Shown here piece after piece: positions 17,167 to 26,292 of a stretch of DNA of 54,255 nt. The DNA is from Deltaproteobacteria bacterium (GTDB taxonomy: Bacteria > Desulfobacterota > Binatia > UBA9968 > JAJDTQ01): positions 1 through 54,255 of the forward strand of contig JAPPNF010000012.1 of NCBI GenBank assembly GCA_028818755.1. Reading direction: 5' to 3'. The translations under genes and the position numbers were made by a program. The notes under the pieces were generated by a model. That model saw only the letters and a program-made list of their open reading frames with translations. It did no database searches and was not told the origin of the DNA. Position 1 is the first letter of the stretch. Every line of letters begins with the position of its first letter.

Positions 17167-18129
17167 ATGGCGACACTGCTCGAAATCAAGAATCTCCACA
17201 CCTCGTTCGTGACCTCCGACGGCGAGTTTCCGGCCGTGGACGGACTGAACCTCACCATCGAGGCGGGCAAGACCTTGGGGCTCGTGGGCGAGTCGGGCTG
17301 CGGCAAGAGCGTGACGGCCCTTTCCGTCATGCGGCTGATCCCCAACCCGCCCGGACGGGTGGCGGAAGGCGAGGTCCTCTATCGCGGGCAGGACCTCCTG
17401 AAGCTGCCGGACGAGGAGATGCGGCAGATCCGCGGCAACGAGATCTCCATGGTGTTCCAGGAGCCCATGACCTCGTTGAACCCGGTGTTCACCGTCGGCG
17501 ACCAGATCATGGAGGCCATCCGCCTCCACCAGAAGGTCACGCGCCGGGAGGCCAAGGAGAAAGCCGTCGAGATGCTTCGGCTGGTGAAGATCGCCGATCC
17601 GGAGATCCGGGTCAACGACTACCCGCACCAGATGAGCGGCGGCATGCGTCAGCGCGTGATGATCGCCATGGCGCTGTCGTGCAACCCGAGCCTTCTCATC
17701 GCCGACGAGCCGACGACCGCCCTCGACGTGACCATCCAGGCCCAGATCCTGGAGCTGATGGGCGAGCTCCAGGACCAGCTCGGCATGGCCTTGCTGCTCA
17801 TCACCCACGACCTCGGGGTGGTGGCGGAGCAGGCGGACGAGGTGGCCATCATGTACGCCGGCCGGATGGTCGAGCGCGCCAAGCCCGAGGTGATCTTCAG
17901 CAAGCCCCTGCACCCGTACACCATCGGCCTGCTGAACTCGCTGCCCAGCGGCACCAGCAAGCGGCGTCTCGACGCCATCCCGGGCGTCGTGCCGAGTCCG
18001 CTGGACCTGCCCAGCGGGTGCCGCTTCCGGGACCGCTGCTTCAAGGCGACGGGAATCTGCGAGGGCCATGAGCCCACTCTGGAGGAAAAGGGCCGCAACC
18101 AGTGGGTGGCGTGCTACCGGACCAATTAG
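17167..18129 (+). CDS. DppD/OppD-type peptide ABC transporter ATP-binding protein
   Basis: A 320-residue ATPase of the oligopeptide/dipeptide group, with Walker A GESGCGKS (about residues 41-48), signature MSGGMRQR, Walker B LLIADEP and the oligopeptide-transporter C-terminal extension. That extension has four cysteines ([14 protein letters not shown], then CYRTN at the end), the spacing that in some DppD proteins holds an Fe-S cluster. The ATG at 17167 is used because the product then starts with the normal [14 protein letters not shown]. It forms a pair with the DppF-like gene 64 bp downstream. No binding protein or permease is next to it, so its partners must lie elsewhere. Confidence 0.9.
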   Translation: MATLLEIKNLHTSFVTSDGEFPAVDGLNLTIEAGKTLGLVGESGCGKSVTALSVMRLIPNPPGRVAEGEVLYRGQDLLKLPDEEMRQIRGNEISMVFQEPMTSLNPVFTVGDQIMEAIRLHQKVTRREAKEKAVEMLRLVKIADPEIRVNDYPHQMSGGMRQRVMIAMALSCNPSLLIADEPTTALDVTIQAQILELMGELQDQLGMALLLITHDLGVVAEQADEVAIMYAGRMVERAKPEVIFSKPLHPYTIGLLNSLPSGTSKRRLDAIPGVVPSPLDLPSGCRFRDRCFKATGICEGHEPTLEEKGRNQWVACYRTN

Positions 18130-18193
18130 CGTAGGGTCTTCGAAGCGTAAGGGATCTTCGAAGCGCAGCGTCGTCGACAGGACCATCGATCTC

Positions 18194-19195
18194 ATGAGCT
18201 TGCTCGAAATCAAAAACCTGAAGAAGTACTTCCCGGTGGAGGAAGGACTGCTCGCCCGGCGCAGGGGTGACGTCAAGGCCGTGGACGGCGTCAGCCTGAC
18301 GGTGGAGGATGGGGAGACCCTCGGCGTGGTGGGCGAGTCCGGCTGCGGCAAGTCGACGCTGGGCCGCACGATCCTCCGGCTCATCGAGCCCACCGACGGC
18401 GAGATCCTGTTCGAGGACAAGGACATCATGAGGATCTCCAGCGCCGAGATGCGCGACCTGCGCAGGCGCATGCAGATCATCTTCCAGGACCCCTACGCCT
18501 CGCTGAATCCCCGCATGAGGGTCGGCGAGATCATCGGCGAGGGCCTCAAGATCCATCGCATGGCGTCCGGCGGCGACCGCAAGGAGCAGGTCATGGCGCT
18601 GCTCGACAAGGTCGGCCTGCGCGACGACCACTACGACCGCTACCCGCACGAGTTCAGCGGCGGCCAACGCCAGCGCATCGGCATCGCCCGAGCCTTGGCC
18701 GTGTCGCCCAAGTTCATCGTCGCGGACGAGCCGGTGTCGTCGCTGGACGTGTCGATCCAGGCCCAGATCATCAATCTCCTGCAGGAGCTGCAGGAGAGCA
18801 TGAGCCTCACGTTCTTCTTCATCTCCCACGATCTCCGGGTGGTCGAACACGTGAGCCACCGGGTGGCCATCATGTACCTCGGCAAGATCGTCGAGATCGC
18901 CCCCAGCGCGGCCATCTACACCGACGCCCGCCACCCCTACACCCGCGCCCTGCTGTCCGCCGTCCCCATGCCCGACCCCAACCCCAAGAAGGATCGCATG
19001 GTGCTGGAAGGCGACGTCCCCAGCCCCGTCAACCCCCCGACCGGGTGCAACTTCCACCCCCGCTGCCCGTTCCGCGAGCAGGTCTGCACCGAGGTGGAAC
19101 CCGAGCTCGACTTCTCCCTCGGCGGCCACGGCACCGCCTGCCACGTCTTCGGCCCCGGCAAACGCTCCTGGCCCAACCCCCCGCGCGACACCTGA
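18194..19195 (+). CDS. DppF/OppF-type peptide ABC transporter ATP-binding protein
   Basis: A 333-residue ATPase beginning MSLLEIKNLKKYFPVEEGLL, the usual DppF/OppF opening. It has Walker [10 protein letters not shown], signature [15 protein letters not shown], Walker B IVADEPVSSLD and the C-terminal oligopeptide domain (GCNFHPRCPF..., four cysteines). The ATG at 18194 fits the family. It would work as a heterodimer with the DppD-like protein on a permease pair encoded elsewhere. The downstream 386 bp carry a strong inverted repeat and the greA promoter. Confidence 0.9.
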   Translation: MSLLEIKNLKKYFPVEEGLLARRRGDVKAVDGVSLTVEDGETLGVVGESGCGKSTLGRTILRLIEPTDGEILFEDKDIMRISSAEMRDLRRRMQIIFQDPYASLNPRMRVGEIIGEGLKIHRMASGGDRKEQVMALLDKVGLRDDHYDRYPHEFSGGQRQRIGIARALAVSPKFIVADEPVSSLDVSIQAQIINLLQELQESMSLTFFFISHDLRVVEHVSHRVAIMYLGKIVEIAPSAAIYTDARHPYTRALLSAVPMPDPNPKKDRMVLEGDVPSPVNPPTGCNFHPRCPFREQVCTEVEPELDFSLGGHGTACHVFGPGKRSWPNPPRDT

Positions 19196-19311
19196 ACCAA
19201 CAGCCCATTCCGTCATTTCGTCCTCGACTTCGACCAGCGTCCTCTGCGGCATCTTTCCCCTCCCCTCTAGAGATTCCGAGTCAACCCGGGATGACCTCCG
19301 ACCGCCACGTC

Positions 19312-19385
19312 AGGAGCCCGGGCCAAGCCCCCGGGACGACGTTGGGTCCGCCCTCCGGCGTCCCGGGGGCTTGGCCCGGGCTCCT
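19312..19385. repeat. Perfect 27-bp inverted repeat (20-bp loop)
   Basis: Arm 19312-19338 (AGGAGCCCGGGCCAAGCCCC...) and arm 19359-19385 are exact reverse complements, able to form a very stable GC-rich stem. Related GGAGCCCGG / CCGGGCTCC fragments recur to about 19460. It lies after the DppF-like stop and before greA. It may act as a factor-dependent transcription end or be a dispersed repeat; there is no T tract. Confidence 0.85.
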
Positions 19386-19480
19386 GTCCCTCCGCCCTCC
19401 GGTGTCCGGCAGCCTGATCCGGGCTCCCGTCCCTCCGCGCTCCGGCGTCCCCGGGGGCCTTGACCCGTGATCCCCAAACT

Positions 19481-19508
19481 TTGCTTTCTCGCCGCCCGGT
19501 GTTACACT
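19481..19508 (+). promoter_or_regulatory. Candidate sigma-70 promoter of greA
   Basis: TTGCTT (19481-19486) and TACACT (19503-19508) with a 16-base spacer lie 73 bp upstream of the greA ATG. The region is noticeably less GC-rich than its surroundings. Confidence 0.5.
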
Positions 19509-19581
19509 TCCCACCGGTTGAATTCCACGGGCAGGCGGAGGCAACTCGGCTTGCCCGGATATTTTTCAGAGGTGCAGTTTG

Positions 19582-20070
19582 ATGGCAGACAATGACGGCC
19601 CCGTGCCGATGACGGCGCAGGGGCATCAGCAATTGCTGGAAGATCTCCAGCGCCTCAAATCCGTTGAGCGTCCCAAGAATGTTCGCGACATCGAGGAAGC
19701 CCGGGCCCACGGCGACCTGTCGGAGAACGCGGAGTTTCACGCCGCCAAGGATCGCCAGTCCCTGCTCGATGTCCAGATTCGCGAGATCGAGGACAAGATC
19801 GCGCGGGCTCAGGTCATCGACGTATCCAAGCTCTCCGGCGACAAGATCGTATTCGGCGCCACCGTCGAGCTGGTGGACGACGACACCGACGAGAACGTCA
19901 TCTACAAGATAGTCGGCGAGCACGAGGCGGAGCCCAGGGAAGGGCGGATCTCCCTGGGTTCCCCGGTGGCGCGTTCCCTGATCGGCCGCCGAGTGGGTGA
20001 CCTGGTGGAAGTACGCACCCCCGCGGGCGTGCGGAACTTCGAGGTACTGGACGTCTCTTTCATCGAATAG
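19582..20070 (+). CDS. greA: Transcription elongation factor GreA
   Basis: A 162-residue protein with the GreA coiled-coil N-terminal domain (RPKNVRDIEEARAHGDLSEN, the acidic tip motif ARAHGDLSENAEFHAAKDRQ) and the FKBP-like C-terminal domain (GRISLGSPVARSLIGRRVGD). It rescues stalled RNA polymerase by stimulating transcript cleavage. The ATG at 19582 has an AGAGG about 9 bases upstream; a TTG at 19579 is also in frame. It stands just before the MoxR-cluster genes, and the next frame follows closely. Confidence 0.97.
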   Translation: MADNDGPVPMTAQGHQQLLEDLQRLKSVERPKNVRDIEEARAHGDLSENAEFHAAKDRQSLLDVQIREIEDKIARAQVIDVSKLSGDKIVFGATVELVDDDTDENVIYKIVGEHEAEPREGRISLGSPVARSLIGRRVGDLVEVRTPAGVRNFEVLDVSFIE

Positions 20071-20119
20071 CTTCCTTCCACTTCGTTTCGCCGGCGCTTC
20101 GGTATGGCCTGTCCCGAGC

Positions 20120-22033
20120 TTGCCGAAGGGCTTGGGGCCAACGGGCTGGGCGGCGGTTCTCGCGGTCCTGGCGCTCGTCGTTTCCGCTCATGCGCTGGCC
20201 GAGGTGTCGATTCGGGCGCAGCCGGGTTTCGGGGGCATCTTCCGGCTTGGCGAGCCCTTGCCGGTGCGCATCGAGCTGGTCAACTCCGGGGTGGCCGTCC
20301 GCGGCGTCCTGGAGGTCGTGGAGGCCCGCGGCGGCCCCACCCGGGGCATGGAGCCGTACTCGTTCATCCAGCGCCGCGACGTCTTTCTCTCCACCCATGC
20401 GCGCAAGGTCGTCTACGTCACCGTCGATCCGGACTCGGTGGCGCAACCGCTGGTCCTGCGTTTCACCGGCGGCGGCCGAAAGCATGAAACCGCGGTCAGC
20501 CTGCGCGGCCGCTTCACCGGCCAGCCGCTGATTCTCCTGCTCACCCGGAGCAACGTCGCACCCGCCATCCCGCTTTCCTACCAGACCCCGGTGCCGGTCG
20601 TCTCCGTGGCCCTGGGCGATCTTCCGGAAGACGCCAGAGCTTTCGGCGGCGTCTGGAGCGTCATGCTCTACGAGCAGTCCCTGCGCGGGTTGTCCAGGAC
20701 ACAGCGGGGCGCGCTGACACACTGGCTATCCGCGGGCGGGATCCTGGTGGTGCTGGGCGGCGCCCACTTCGCCCTGTATCAGGATCCGGCCACCGCCGCG
20801 TTGCTGCCCGTCAGGGTGGCCGGCCTGAAGCGACTGGACGCCCTGCCGGAGCTGTCGACCCAGTTCGGCGGCGTGCTCGAGGACGTCCTCGTTCAGGACG
20901 CCGCGGCCACCGCCGACGGCCGCGTCCTGCTGGCGGAGGGCGGCACGCCCGTCCTCGTGGAGAAGTCCCACGGCGAGGGCAGGGTGATCTATCTGGCGCT
21001 GGATGTGGGCAGGCCGCCGGTATCGGATTGGACGGGCCTTGCGGCGCTCTTCGGGGAGGCCCTGGGAGCGCCTCCTCCCCGGCACACGGAGCCGTGGACG
21101 GCCTGGAACCTGCAGTTGTTCATCGGGCTGCTCCAGGACTTCGGCTTCTCCAGCCTCCGTTCCCCGATGCTGTCCCTGCTTCTGGCGCTGGCTCTCTACG
21201 CCGGCTCGCTGCTGCTGTGGTTCCGTTACTGGAAGGCCGACGGCGCCCGCCGGCGCGCGTTGACCCTGGCGCCGGCGGGGCTTGCGCTGGCCTGGGCGCT
21301 CGCCGGCTACTGGTACTTCGACCGGGGCGGCCACACACCGGATGGAATCCTGATCTCTTCCACGGTGGTGGACGGGACGCTGTGGTCGGATGTGGCGCCG
21401 GTGCACTCCAACGTGGGCCTGTTCGCGACCCGCCACAAGGATTTTTCCTTCAGCCTCGGCCGCGACCTGACCCAGCTCGACCTGGTGCCGGCGCCCGGCG
21501 GCGAAGCGGAGGCATCGCTGGTGCTGCGGGAGGGGCGCCCGCGCAACCTCGTTCACGTTCCCCTCGAGGAATGGAACACGGCGCTGTTCCGGCTTCGCGC
21601 CGTCCGGCCTTCGCCGGTCGCCATCGAGTGGGAGCATTCGCGCCGGACCTACCGCATCGCCATCGCCAACCGCGGCACCGGCAGCCTTACCGAGTGCTGG
21701 CTGCTGATCGGCGGGCGCGGCTACAGGTTGGGAGACGTTCCGCCGGGGGGCCGCCTGCGGCGCGAGCTGCCGGAGGTCCGCGGCGCCGGTGAGGAGGCGG
21801 AGAGGGAGGAACCGCAGCCCGAGGACGTCTGGTTTGACGAGAAGGTGCGTCAGGTTCTGCTTCGGCGCTCGGTATTCCCGGACGGCGACGCCGATCCCAA
21901 GACGGCCTTCGTCATCGGCTGGATACGGGGAGAGGACGCGGAGTTGCGGGTGGAGGACCCCCGCGTGGCGACTCATCACTTCAAGCTGTTTCGCGTGGCG
22001 ATCCCGTTGGGCGGGGAGGAGGAGGACCTGTGA
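20120..22033 (+). CDS. Large membrane protein of the MoxR/VWA cluster (GATase-like/DUF4350-like fold)
   Basis: About 637 residues. A signal or anchor helix (WAAVLAVLALVVSAHALA) leads into an exported part with beta-sandwich-like segments, then a domain with SRTQRGALTHWLSAGGILVVLGG resembling the class I glutamine-amidotransferase-like fold of BatA-linked proteins. Two membrane helices follow (about residues 345-365 and 375-395), then a C-terminal soluble part. No catalytic Cys-His-Glu triad was identified. The start is uncertain: no ATG fits, and TTG codons at 20120 or 20132 lie inside a GAGCTTGCCGAAGGG repeat-like sequence. It is co-transcribed with the next genes, its stop overlapping the following GTG (GTGA at 22030-22033). 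It is probably part of a MoxR-serviced envelope complex. Confidence 0.75.
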   Translation: MPKGLGPTGWAAVLAVLALVVSAHALAEVSIRAQPGFGGIFRLGEPLPVRIELVNSGVAVRGVLEVVEARGGPTRGMEPYSFIQRRDVFLSTHARKVVYVTVDPDSVAQPLVLRFTGGGRKHETAVSLRGRFTGQPLILLLTRSNVAPAIPLSYQTPVPVVSVALGDLPEDARAFGGVWSVMLYEQSLRGLSRTQRGALTHWLSAGGILVVLGGAHFALYQDPATAALLPVRVAGLKRLDALPELSTQFGGVLEDVLVQDAAATADGRVLLAEGGTPVLVEKSHGEGRVIYLALDVGRPPVSDWTGLAALFGEALGAPPPRHTEPWTAWNLQLFIGLLQDFGFSSLRSPMLSLLLALALYAGSLLLWFRYWKADGARRRALTLAPAGLALAWALAGYWYFDRGGHTPDGILISSTVVDGTLWSDVAPVHSNVGLFATRHKDFSFSLGRDLTQLDLVPAPGGEAEASLVLREGRPRNLVHVPLEEWNTALFRLRAVRPSPVAIEWEHSRRTYRIAIANRGTGSLTECWLLIGGRGYRLGDVPPGGRLRRELPEVRGAGEEAEREEPQPEDVWFDEKVRQVLLRRSVFPDGDADPKTAFVIGWIRGEDAELRVEDPRVATHHFKLFRVAIPLGGEEEDL

Positions 22034-22791
22034 GGCCGTGGACGAATCCGGTTTTCCGGGAAGCCGTGACGGTCTATTGGGACGAGGGCCAGGCCTGCAT
22101 GACCTACCTGCTGTACGTGGCCATCCTCGGCACGCTTCAGGTGCTGGCGCTGGTGCTGCCGGCGGCCGAGGCGCGGTTCTGGATCGGCCCAGCGTTCCTT
22201 TTCAAGTTCTCCGTGGTGGCCGCGCTGCTGCTGATCGTCTACCTGACGCTTCGGTTCGCCGGTCTCGAGTTCCTCGCTTGGCGCTTCTCGCCGCTGCGGC
22301 ACTGGCTCGAAGAGGAGCGTCTCGGCGTCTTCGCCGTGGCCTCCGGGTTGCTCTCCGTCCTGGCGGTCCACGGGCTCATCCTCCTCGGCCTTGCGGCGCC
22401 GCTGCTGGCGTGGTCGGGCGCCATCGCCCGGGCGCCTCTGGACGACATGGCGTCCACCCTGCCCATGCTCTTCCTGTATGCCGTGGGCTATGGAATCTGG
22501 GGCCTCGTCGGCCTGGCCTTCTGGGAGCGCAAGGCGGACAGCCGCCGGGTCTTCATTCGCTGGATCTTCGTCTGCTTCTTCCTGATCTCCGGCGCGTTCG
22601 GGGCGTGGGCCCAGACGTTGAATCCGGTGGCGTTTCTGCTCTATCATCTCGGCACGCTGGACATGGCCCCGCCGTGGGGTCCGGCGTGGCCCCCGGCCCT
22701 CGTGCACTGGGCCTTCCAGGGGCTGGTTTTCGCCTTGGGCCTGGGGTTCCTGGCGCGGGGCCTGAAACGCATCCAGAGAGGCTATTCGTGA
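22030..22791 (+). CDS. Polytopic membrane protein of the MoxR/VWA cluster
   Basis: A 253-residue protein with about six hydrophobic segments (YLLYVAILGTLQVLALVL, FLFKFSVVAALLLIVYLTL, VFAVASGLLSVLAVHGLILL, LPMLFLYAVGYGIWGLVGLA, WIFVCFFLISGAFGAW, FQGLVFALGLGFLARGL). It starts at GTG overlapping the previous stop. The layout is like an ABC-2-type permease-related protein, but no ATPase is adjacent and no motif fixes the function. It is coupled by GTGA overlaps to both neighbours. Confidence 0.75.
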   Translation: MRPWTNPVFREAVTVYWDEGQACMTYLLYVAILGTLQVLALVLPAAEARFWIGPAFLFKFSVVAALLLIVYLTLRFAGLEFLAWRFSPLRHWLEEERLGVFAVASGLLSVLAVHGLILLGLAAPLLAWSGAIARAPLDDMASTLPMLFLYAVGYGIWGLVGLAFWERKADSRRVFIRWIFVCFFLISGAFGAWAQTLNPVAFLLYHLGTLDMAPPWGPAWPPALVHWAFQGLVFALGLGFLARGLKRIQRGYS

Positions 22792-24200
22792 ACGATCCGG
22801 GAGCGGTCCTGAAGGAGAAGCTGGCCGGCCTGCGCCGCTGGGAGCGCCGCAAGCGGCGCGAGCGCCTGCTGTGGGAGAGCCTCTTCTACACCGCGTTGGC
22901 GGCCGCCTGCGTGGTGCTGGCGCGGGCCCTGGCGGCCGTGGACGCCGGCCTCCTGTGGTTCGCGCCGTTGGTGTTCGCGGCGGTCGCGGCGGCGGTGTTC
23001 CTGCTGCGTCCGTGGCGGGAGCAGGCGTTCGTCCGCTCGCTCAAGCAGGTGGATGACGGACTGGAGCTCAAGGAGCGGGTGCTGACGGCGTGGGAGATAC
23101 TGTCCCGGTCAGAGGAGCGGCCGGAAGGACGGGTCGGTCCGGAGGAGTCCCTGGTAGTGGAGGAAGCGGGGGAGAAGGTCGCGGCGGTGGCGCTGCCGCC
23201 GCTTTGCCGGCGCCGGTTCACCTGGCATGCGCTGGCCGGACCGCTCCTGGTGCTGTTGGCCGCGGCAGGGTTGTGGCTGCCGCCGGGCGGCGCTCCTCAG
23301 GCGGCGTCGGCGCCGTCGCTCATGGCCCAGGCGATCGAGGAGCATGCCCGGGAGCTGGAACGGCAGGCTCGGGAACAGGACCTCGCCGAGAGCCGGCGCA
23401 TGGCCGACGCCTTGCGCGAGATGGCCGAGCGGCAACTGGGCGAGGCCGGCCCCGAGAAGTCGCGGCTGGAGGCGTCGGTGGCGGCCATGGTGGACGTGCT
23501 GGAGGACATGACCCGGTCATGGCCCGCCAGGTCGGGTCTTGAGTGGCCGGCGCTCTCCGACAAGGCCCTGGAGCGGTTGCGGGAACACCTGCGGCGTTCG
23601 GAGGCCGGCAGGACCGGGGAGGCGTTTCAGGGGAAGAGCAGAAGCGACCTGCTGGAGTCCCTGGGGCTGTCTTCCCTCGACCAGCGGCCGGGCGCCTCCG
23701 AGGACATGAGCGAGCAGCAAGTGCAGGAGTTCCTCGACCGGTTGGAGCGGGACGCCAGGCAGGAGCAGGACCGCCGCTCGCTGGAGGGCACCCGGCAGTT
23801 CCTCACCGAGTTGCTGCTCGGGGACGAGTCGGATGAGTCCATGGCGGAGGCGACCCGGCCCGGGCGCCCCGAGGGGTCCGCGGAGGACTCGCCGCCGGCG
23901 GGGCGGCAACCGGGAAACGAGCCCGGCAAGGGAGGGGAGGAGCCCTTTGACCCGGGGTTCCAGGCGCGCGTGCGTACGCACCTGGAAGGGCTGCTGGGCC
24001 CGGGCAAGAGTAGGGGATTCGGTTTCAGGGGCGAGGCGCGGGCGGGCGACAGCACCGTGAGCGAAGAGGAGGTGGTGGTCCGGTACCGCCGGCAGGTGGA
24101 GGCGGAGCTTTCCTCCGAGGAGATCCCGGCCGAGTTCAAGGAAACCATCAAGCAGTATTTCCTGTCCCTGGGGGTGACGCGAGGGGCGCCCGAGTCGTAA
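22788..24200 (+). CDS. Membrane-anchored coiled-coil protein of the MoxR/VWA cluster
   Basis: A 470-residue protein starting at GTG 22788 (GTGA overlap with the previous stop). Two hydrophobic segments near the N-terminus (about residues 28-60) and one near 148-165 (LAGPLLVLLAAAGLWLPPGG) anchor it. The remainder is very rich in Glu, Arg and Gln and predicted as coiled coil (AIEEHARELERQAREQDLAESRRMADALREMAERQ-type heptads). The C-terminal VVVRYRRQVEAELSSEEIPAEF...TIKQYFLSLG resembles the end of DUF4175-like proteins found in such clusters. It is probably a structural partner of the MoxR/VWA complex. Confidence 0.8.
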   Translation: MNDPGAVLKEKLAGLRRWERRKRRERLLWESLFYTALAAACVVLARALAAVDAGLLWFAPLVFAAVAAAVFLLRPWREQAFVRSLKQVDDGLELKERVLTAWEILSRSEERPEGRVGPEESLVVEEAGEKVAAVALPPLCRRRFTWHALAGPLLVLLAAAGLWLPPGGAPQAASAPSLMAQAIEEHARELERQAREQDLAESRRMADALREMAERQLGEAGPEKSRLEASVAAMVDVLEDMTRSWPARSGLEWPALSDKALERLREHLRRSEAGRTGEAFQGKSRSDLLESLGLSSLDQRPGASEDMSEQQVQEFLDRLERDARQEQDRRSLEGTRQFLTELLLGDESDESMAEATRPGRPEGSAEDSPPAGRQPGNEPGKGGEEPFDPGFQARVRTHLEGLLGPGKSRGFGFRGEARAGDSTVSEEEVVVRYRRQVEAELSSEEIPAEFKETIKQYFLSLGVTRGAPES

Positions 24201-24229
24201 GTCCGCGCCGCGCGCGGGACGTGTGTAGG

Positions 24230-24248
24230 GGCGGGTTTCAAACCCGCA
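24230..24248. repeat. GGCGGGTTTCAAACCCGC palindrome
   Basis: A near-perfect short palindrome between the coiled-coil gene and the MoxR gene, also seen at 48868-48886 and, degenerate, at 153-172 and about 49669-49682. It could form a small hairpin in the leader of the MoxR gene transcript. Confidence 0.65.
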
Positions 24249-24294
24249 CGCGGCCGCGCGGAAGCGCCGGCCGACAAGGGTTCATGGGAGTGTT

Positions 24295-25311
24295 ATGGCA
24301 CTGACATCGGAAGCATCGACCGACGGGGTCCGGCACCGCATGGAGAGCGCGCAGCACGCGTTCGAGGAAGTCAGGGGCGAGATGCGCAAGGCGGTGGTGG
24401 GCCACGAGGAGCTCATCGAAGGCATCTTCATCGCGCTGGTGTGCGGCGGCCATTGTCTGCTGGAGGGCGTTCCCGGCCTGGGCAAGACCTTGATGGTGCG
24501 CTCGCTCGGAGAGCTCATGGACCTGAGCTTTTCGCGCATCCAGTTTACCCCCGACCTCATGCCGGCGGACATCACCGGCACCAACGTGGTCAACGAGGAC
24601 GCCTCGGGGCGCAAGGTGTTCGAGTTCGAGGCGGGTCCGGTGTTCGCCAACATCGTGCTGGCGGACGAGATCAACCGGGCCACTCCCAAGACCCAGTCCG
24701 CGCTGCTGGAGGCGATGCAGGACCAGAGCGTTACCGCCGGCGGAGCGGCGCACGCAATCCCCAGCCCGTTCATGGTCCTGGCCACCCAGAACCCCATCGA
24801 GATGGAGGGCACCTATCCGCTCCCGGAGGCGCAGGTGGACCGTTTCTTCTTCAAGCTCGTCGTCCGCTACCCCTCCTACGACGAGATGGGACGGATCGCG
24901 GAGTTGACCACCGCCGCGCCTTCCGGCGGGCTGGCCAAGGTGTTGGCGGCGGAGTCGGTGCTGGAGATGCGCGAGGCGGTACGGGCGGTGCCGCTGGCCG
25001 GTCCGGTGCGGGACTACGCCGTCAGGCTGGTGATGGCGACTCATTCGGAGACCGATCACAGCACCGAGCTGGCGCGGAAGTACGTGCAGTACGGCGCCAG
25101 CCCCCGGGGTCTGCAGGCGCTGATCCTTGCGGCCAAGGCCCGGGCGCTGCTTTCCGGCCGGCCCAACGTGTCGTTCGAGGACATCCGCCGCGACCTCATG
25201 CCGAGCCTGCGTCACCGGCTGCTTCTCAATCTCGCCGCCGAGGCTTCCGGCATCGCCCCGGAAAGGGTCCTGGATGAGGTGGTGGAGCAGGTGCCGGAGG
25301 TGCAGCCCTGA
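24295..25311 (+). CDS. MoxR-family AAA+ ATPase
   Basis: A 338-residue AAA+ ATPase of the MoxR group, with Walker A GVPGLGKT (about residues 58-65), Walker B VLADEINRATPKTQSALLEAM, sensor 1 LATQNPIEMEGTYPLPEAQVDRF and arginine-finger/sensor 2 in the C-terminal lid. MoxR proteins act as chaperones that insert cofactors or mature partner complexes, typically through VWA proteins encoded next door, as here. Its stop overlaps the DUF58 start (TGATG at 25309-25313), so the two are coupled. Confidence 0.95.
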   Translation: MALTSEASTDGVRHRMESAQHAFEEVRGEMRKAVVGHEELIEGIFIALVCGGHCLLEGVPGLGKTLMVRSLGELMDLSFSRIQFTPDLMPADITGTNVVNEDASGRKVFEFEAGPVFANIVLADEINRATPKTQSALLEAMQDQSVTAGGAAHAIPSPFMVLATQNPIEMEGTYPLPEAQVDRFFFKLVVRYPSYDEMGRIAELTTAAPSGGLAKVLAAESVLEMREAVRAVPLAGPVRDYAVRLVMATHSETDHSTELARKYVQYGASPRGLQALILAAKARALLSGRPNVSFEDIRRDLMPSLRHRLLLNLAAEASGIAPERVLDEVVEQVPEVQP

Positions 25312-26270
25312 TGGCCGAGGCCGACGCGCACCGTTTCCTGGAGCCGGACTTCCTGGCCCGGCTGGACAAGCTGCGGCTGGTGGCCAAGCGCTTGAGCTGG
25401 GGCATCGCGCGGGGGGAGCATCCCACGGTCCGCAAGGGCTTCAGCCTGGAGTTCTCCGACTACCGCAAGTACAGCCGCGGCGACGACCTGCGCTACGTCG
25501 ACTGGAACGTCTACGGCCGTCTGGAGAGGCTGCTGCTCAAGGTGTTCACCGCCGAGGAGGAGATCACGGTCTACCTCTTGATGGACACCAGCCTGTCCAT
25601 GGCGGAAGGCTCGCCCGCCAAGATCGACTTCGCCAAGAACGTCGCCGCGGCCTTGGGGTACATCGGCCTCAAGACCCACGACCGGGTGGGGGCGGCGGGC
25701 CTGGCCGAGGACCTGACCGCGCAGTTGCCGCCGGCGCGGGCGCGCCGCCAGCTACTCTCCCTGTTCAACTTCCTCGCGGAGCTGTCGTGCGCCGGCCGCA
25801 CCGACCTGGAGACCTCGGTGAAGACCTTCACGCGGCTCTATCCCCGGCCCGGGCTGGTGGTGCTGTTCAGCGACCTGCTGGACGCGTCCGGATGCCGCGC
25901 CGCCCTGGAAGAGCTGGCGCGGAAGCGGCACGACGTGCTGCTCGTCCACGTGCTCAAGGACGGCGAGACGCGGCTGGACCCGGGGGGCGACGTGTCGCTG
26001 GTGGACGTCGAGACCGGCCGGGAGCGCCGCGTCTTTGTCGACCGGGACCTGGCGGACCGGTTCCACCGGGAAGCGGAGGACTTCTTCGCCGGCGCGGAGC
26101 GCTTCTGCGAGGGCCGGCAGATGGACTACCGGCGCACCACCAGCGACGTCCCCTTCGACGACTTCGTGCTGCGTTACCTCATGCACGAGCCCGCCTCTGC
26201 CGACGACGTGGAGCCGTCGCGGGCGGGTTTGAATCGCGCTCCCGCTCCTTCTTCCTCGAGCGTGGGCTAA
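25311..26270 (+). CDS. DUF58 (VWA-like) protein partner of MoxR
   Basis: A 319-residue protein with the DUF58 signature (GEHPTVRKGFSLEFSDYRKY..GDDLRYVDWNVYGR, about residues 37-70), followed by a VWA-like fold with LLMDTSLSMA (MIDAS D-x-S-x-S, about 89-98). It is the standard partner of MoxR ATPases. The last ~20 residues (AGLNRAPAPSSSSVG) are low complexity. It is located between moxR and the triple-VWA gene on the same strand, so the three are probably one functional unit. Confidence 0.92.
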   Translation: MAEADAHRFLEPDFLARLDKLRLVAKRLSWGIARGEHPTVRKGFSLEFSDYRKYSRGDDLRYVDWNVYGRLERLLLKVFTAEEEITVYLLMDTSLSMAEGSPAKIDFAKNVAAALGYIGLKTHDRVGAAGLAEDLTAQLPPARARRQLLSLFNFLAELSCAGRTDLETSVKTFTRLYPRPGLVVLFSDLLDASGCRAALEELARKRHDVLLVHVLKDGETRLDPGGDVSLVDVETGRERRVFVDRDLADRFHREAEDFFAGAERFCEGRQMDYRRTTSDVPFDDFVLRYLMHEPASADDVEPSRAGLNRAPAPSSSSVG

Positions 26271-26292
26271 CAGGGCAACAGGATAGCATCCG

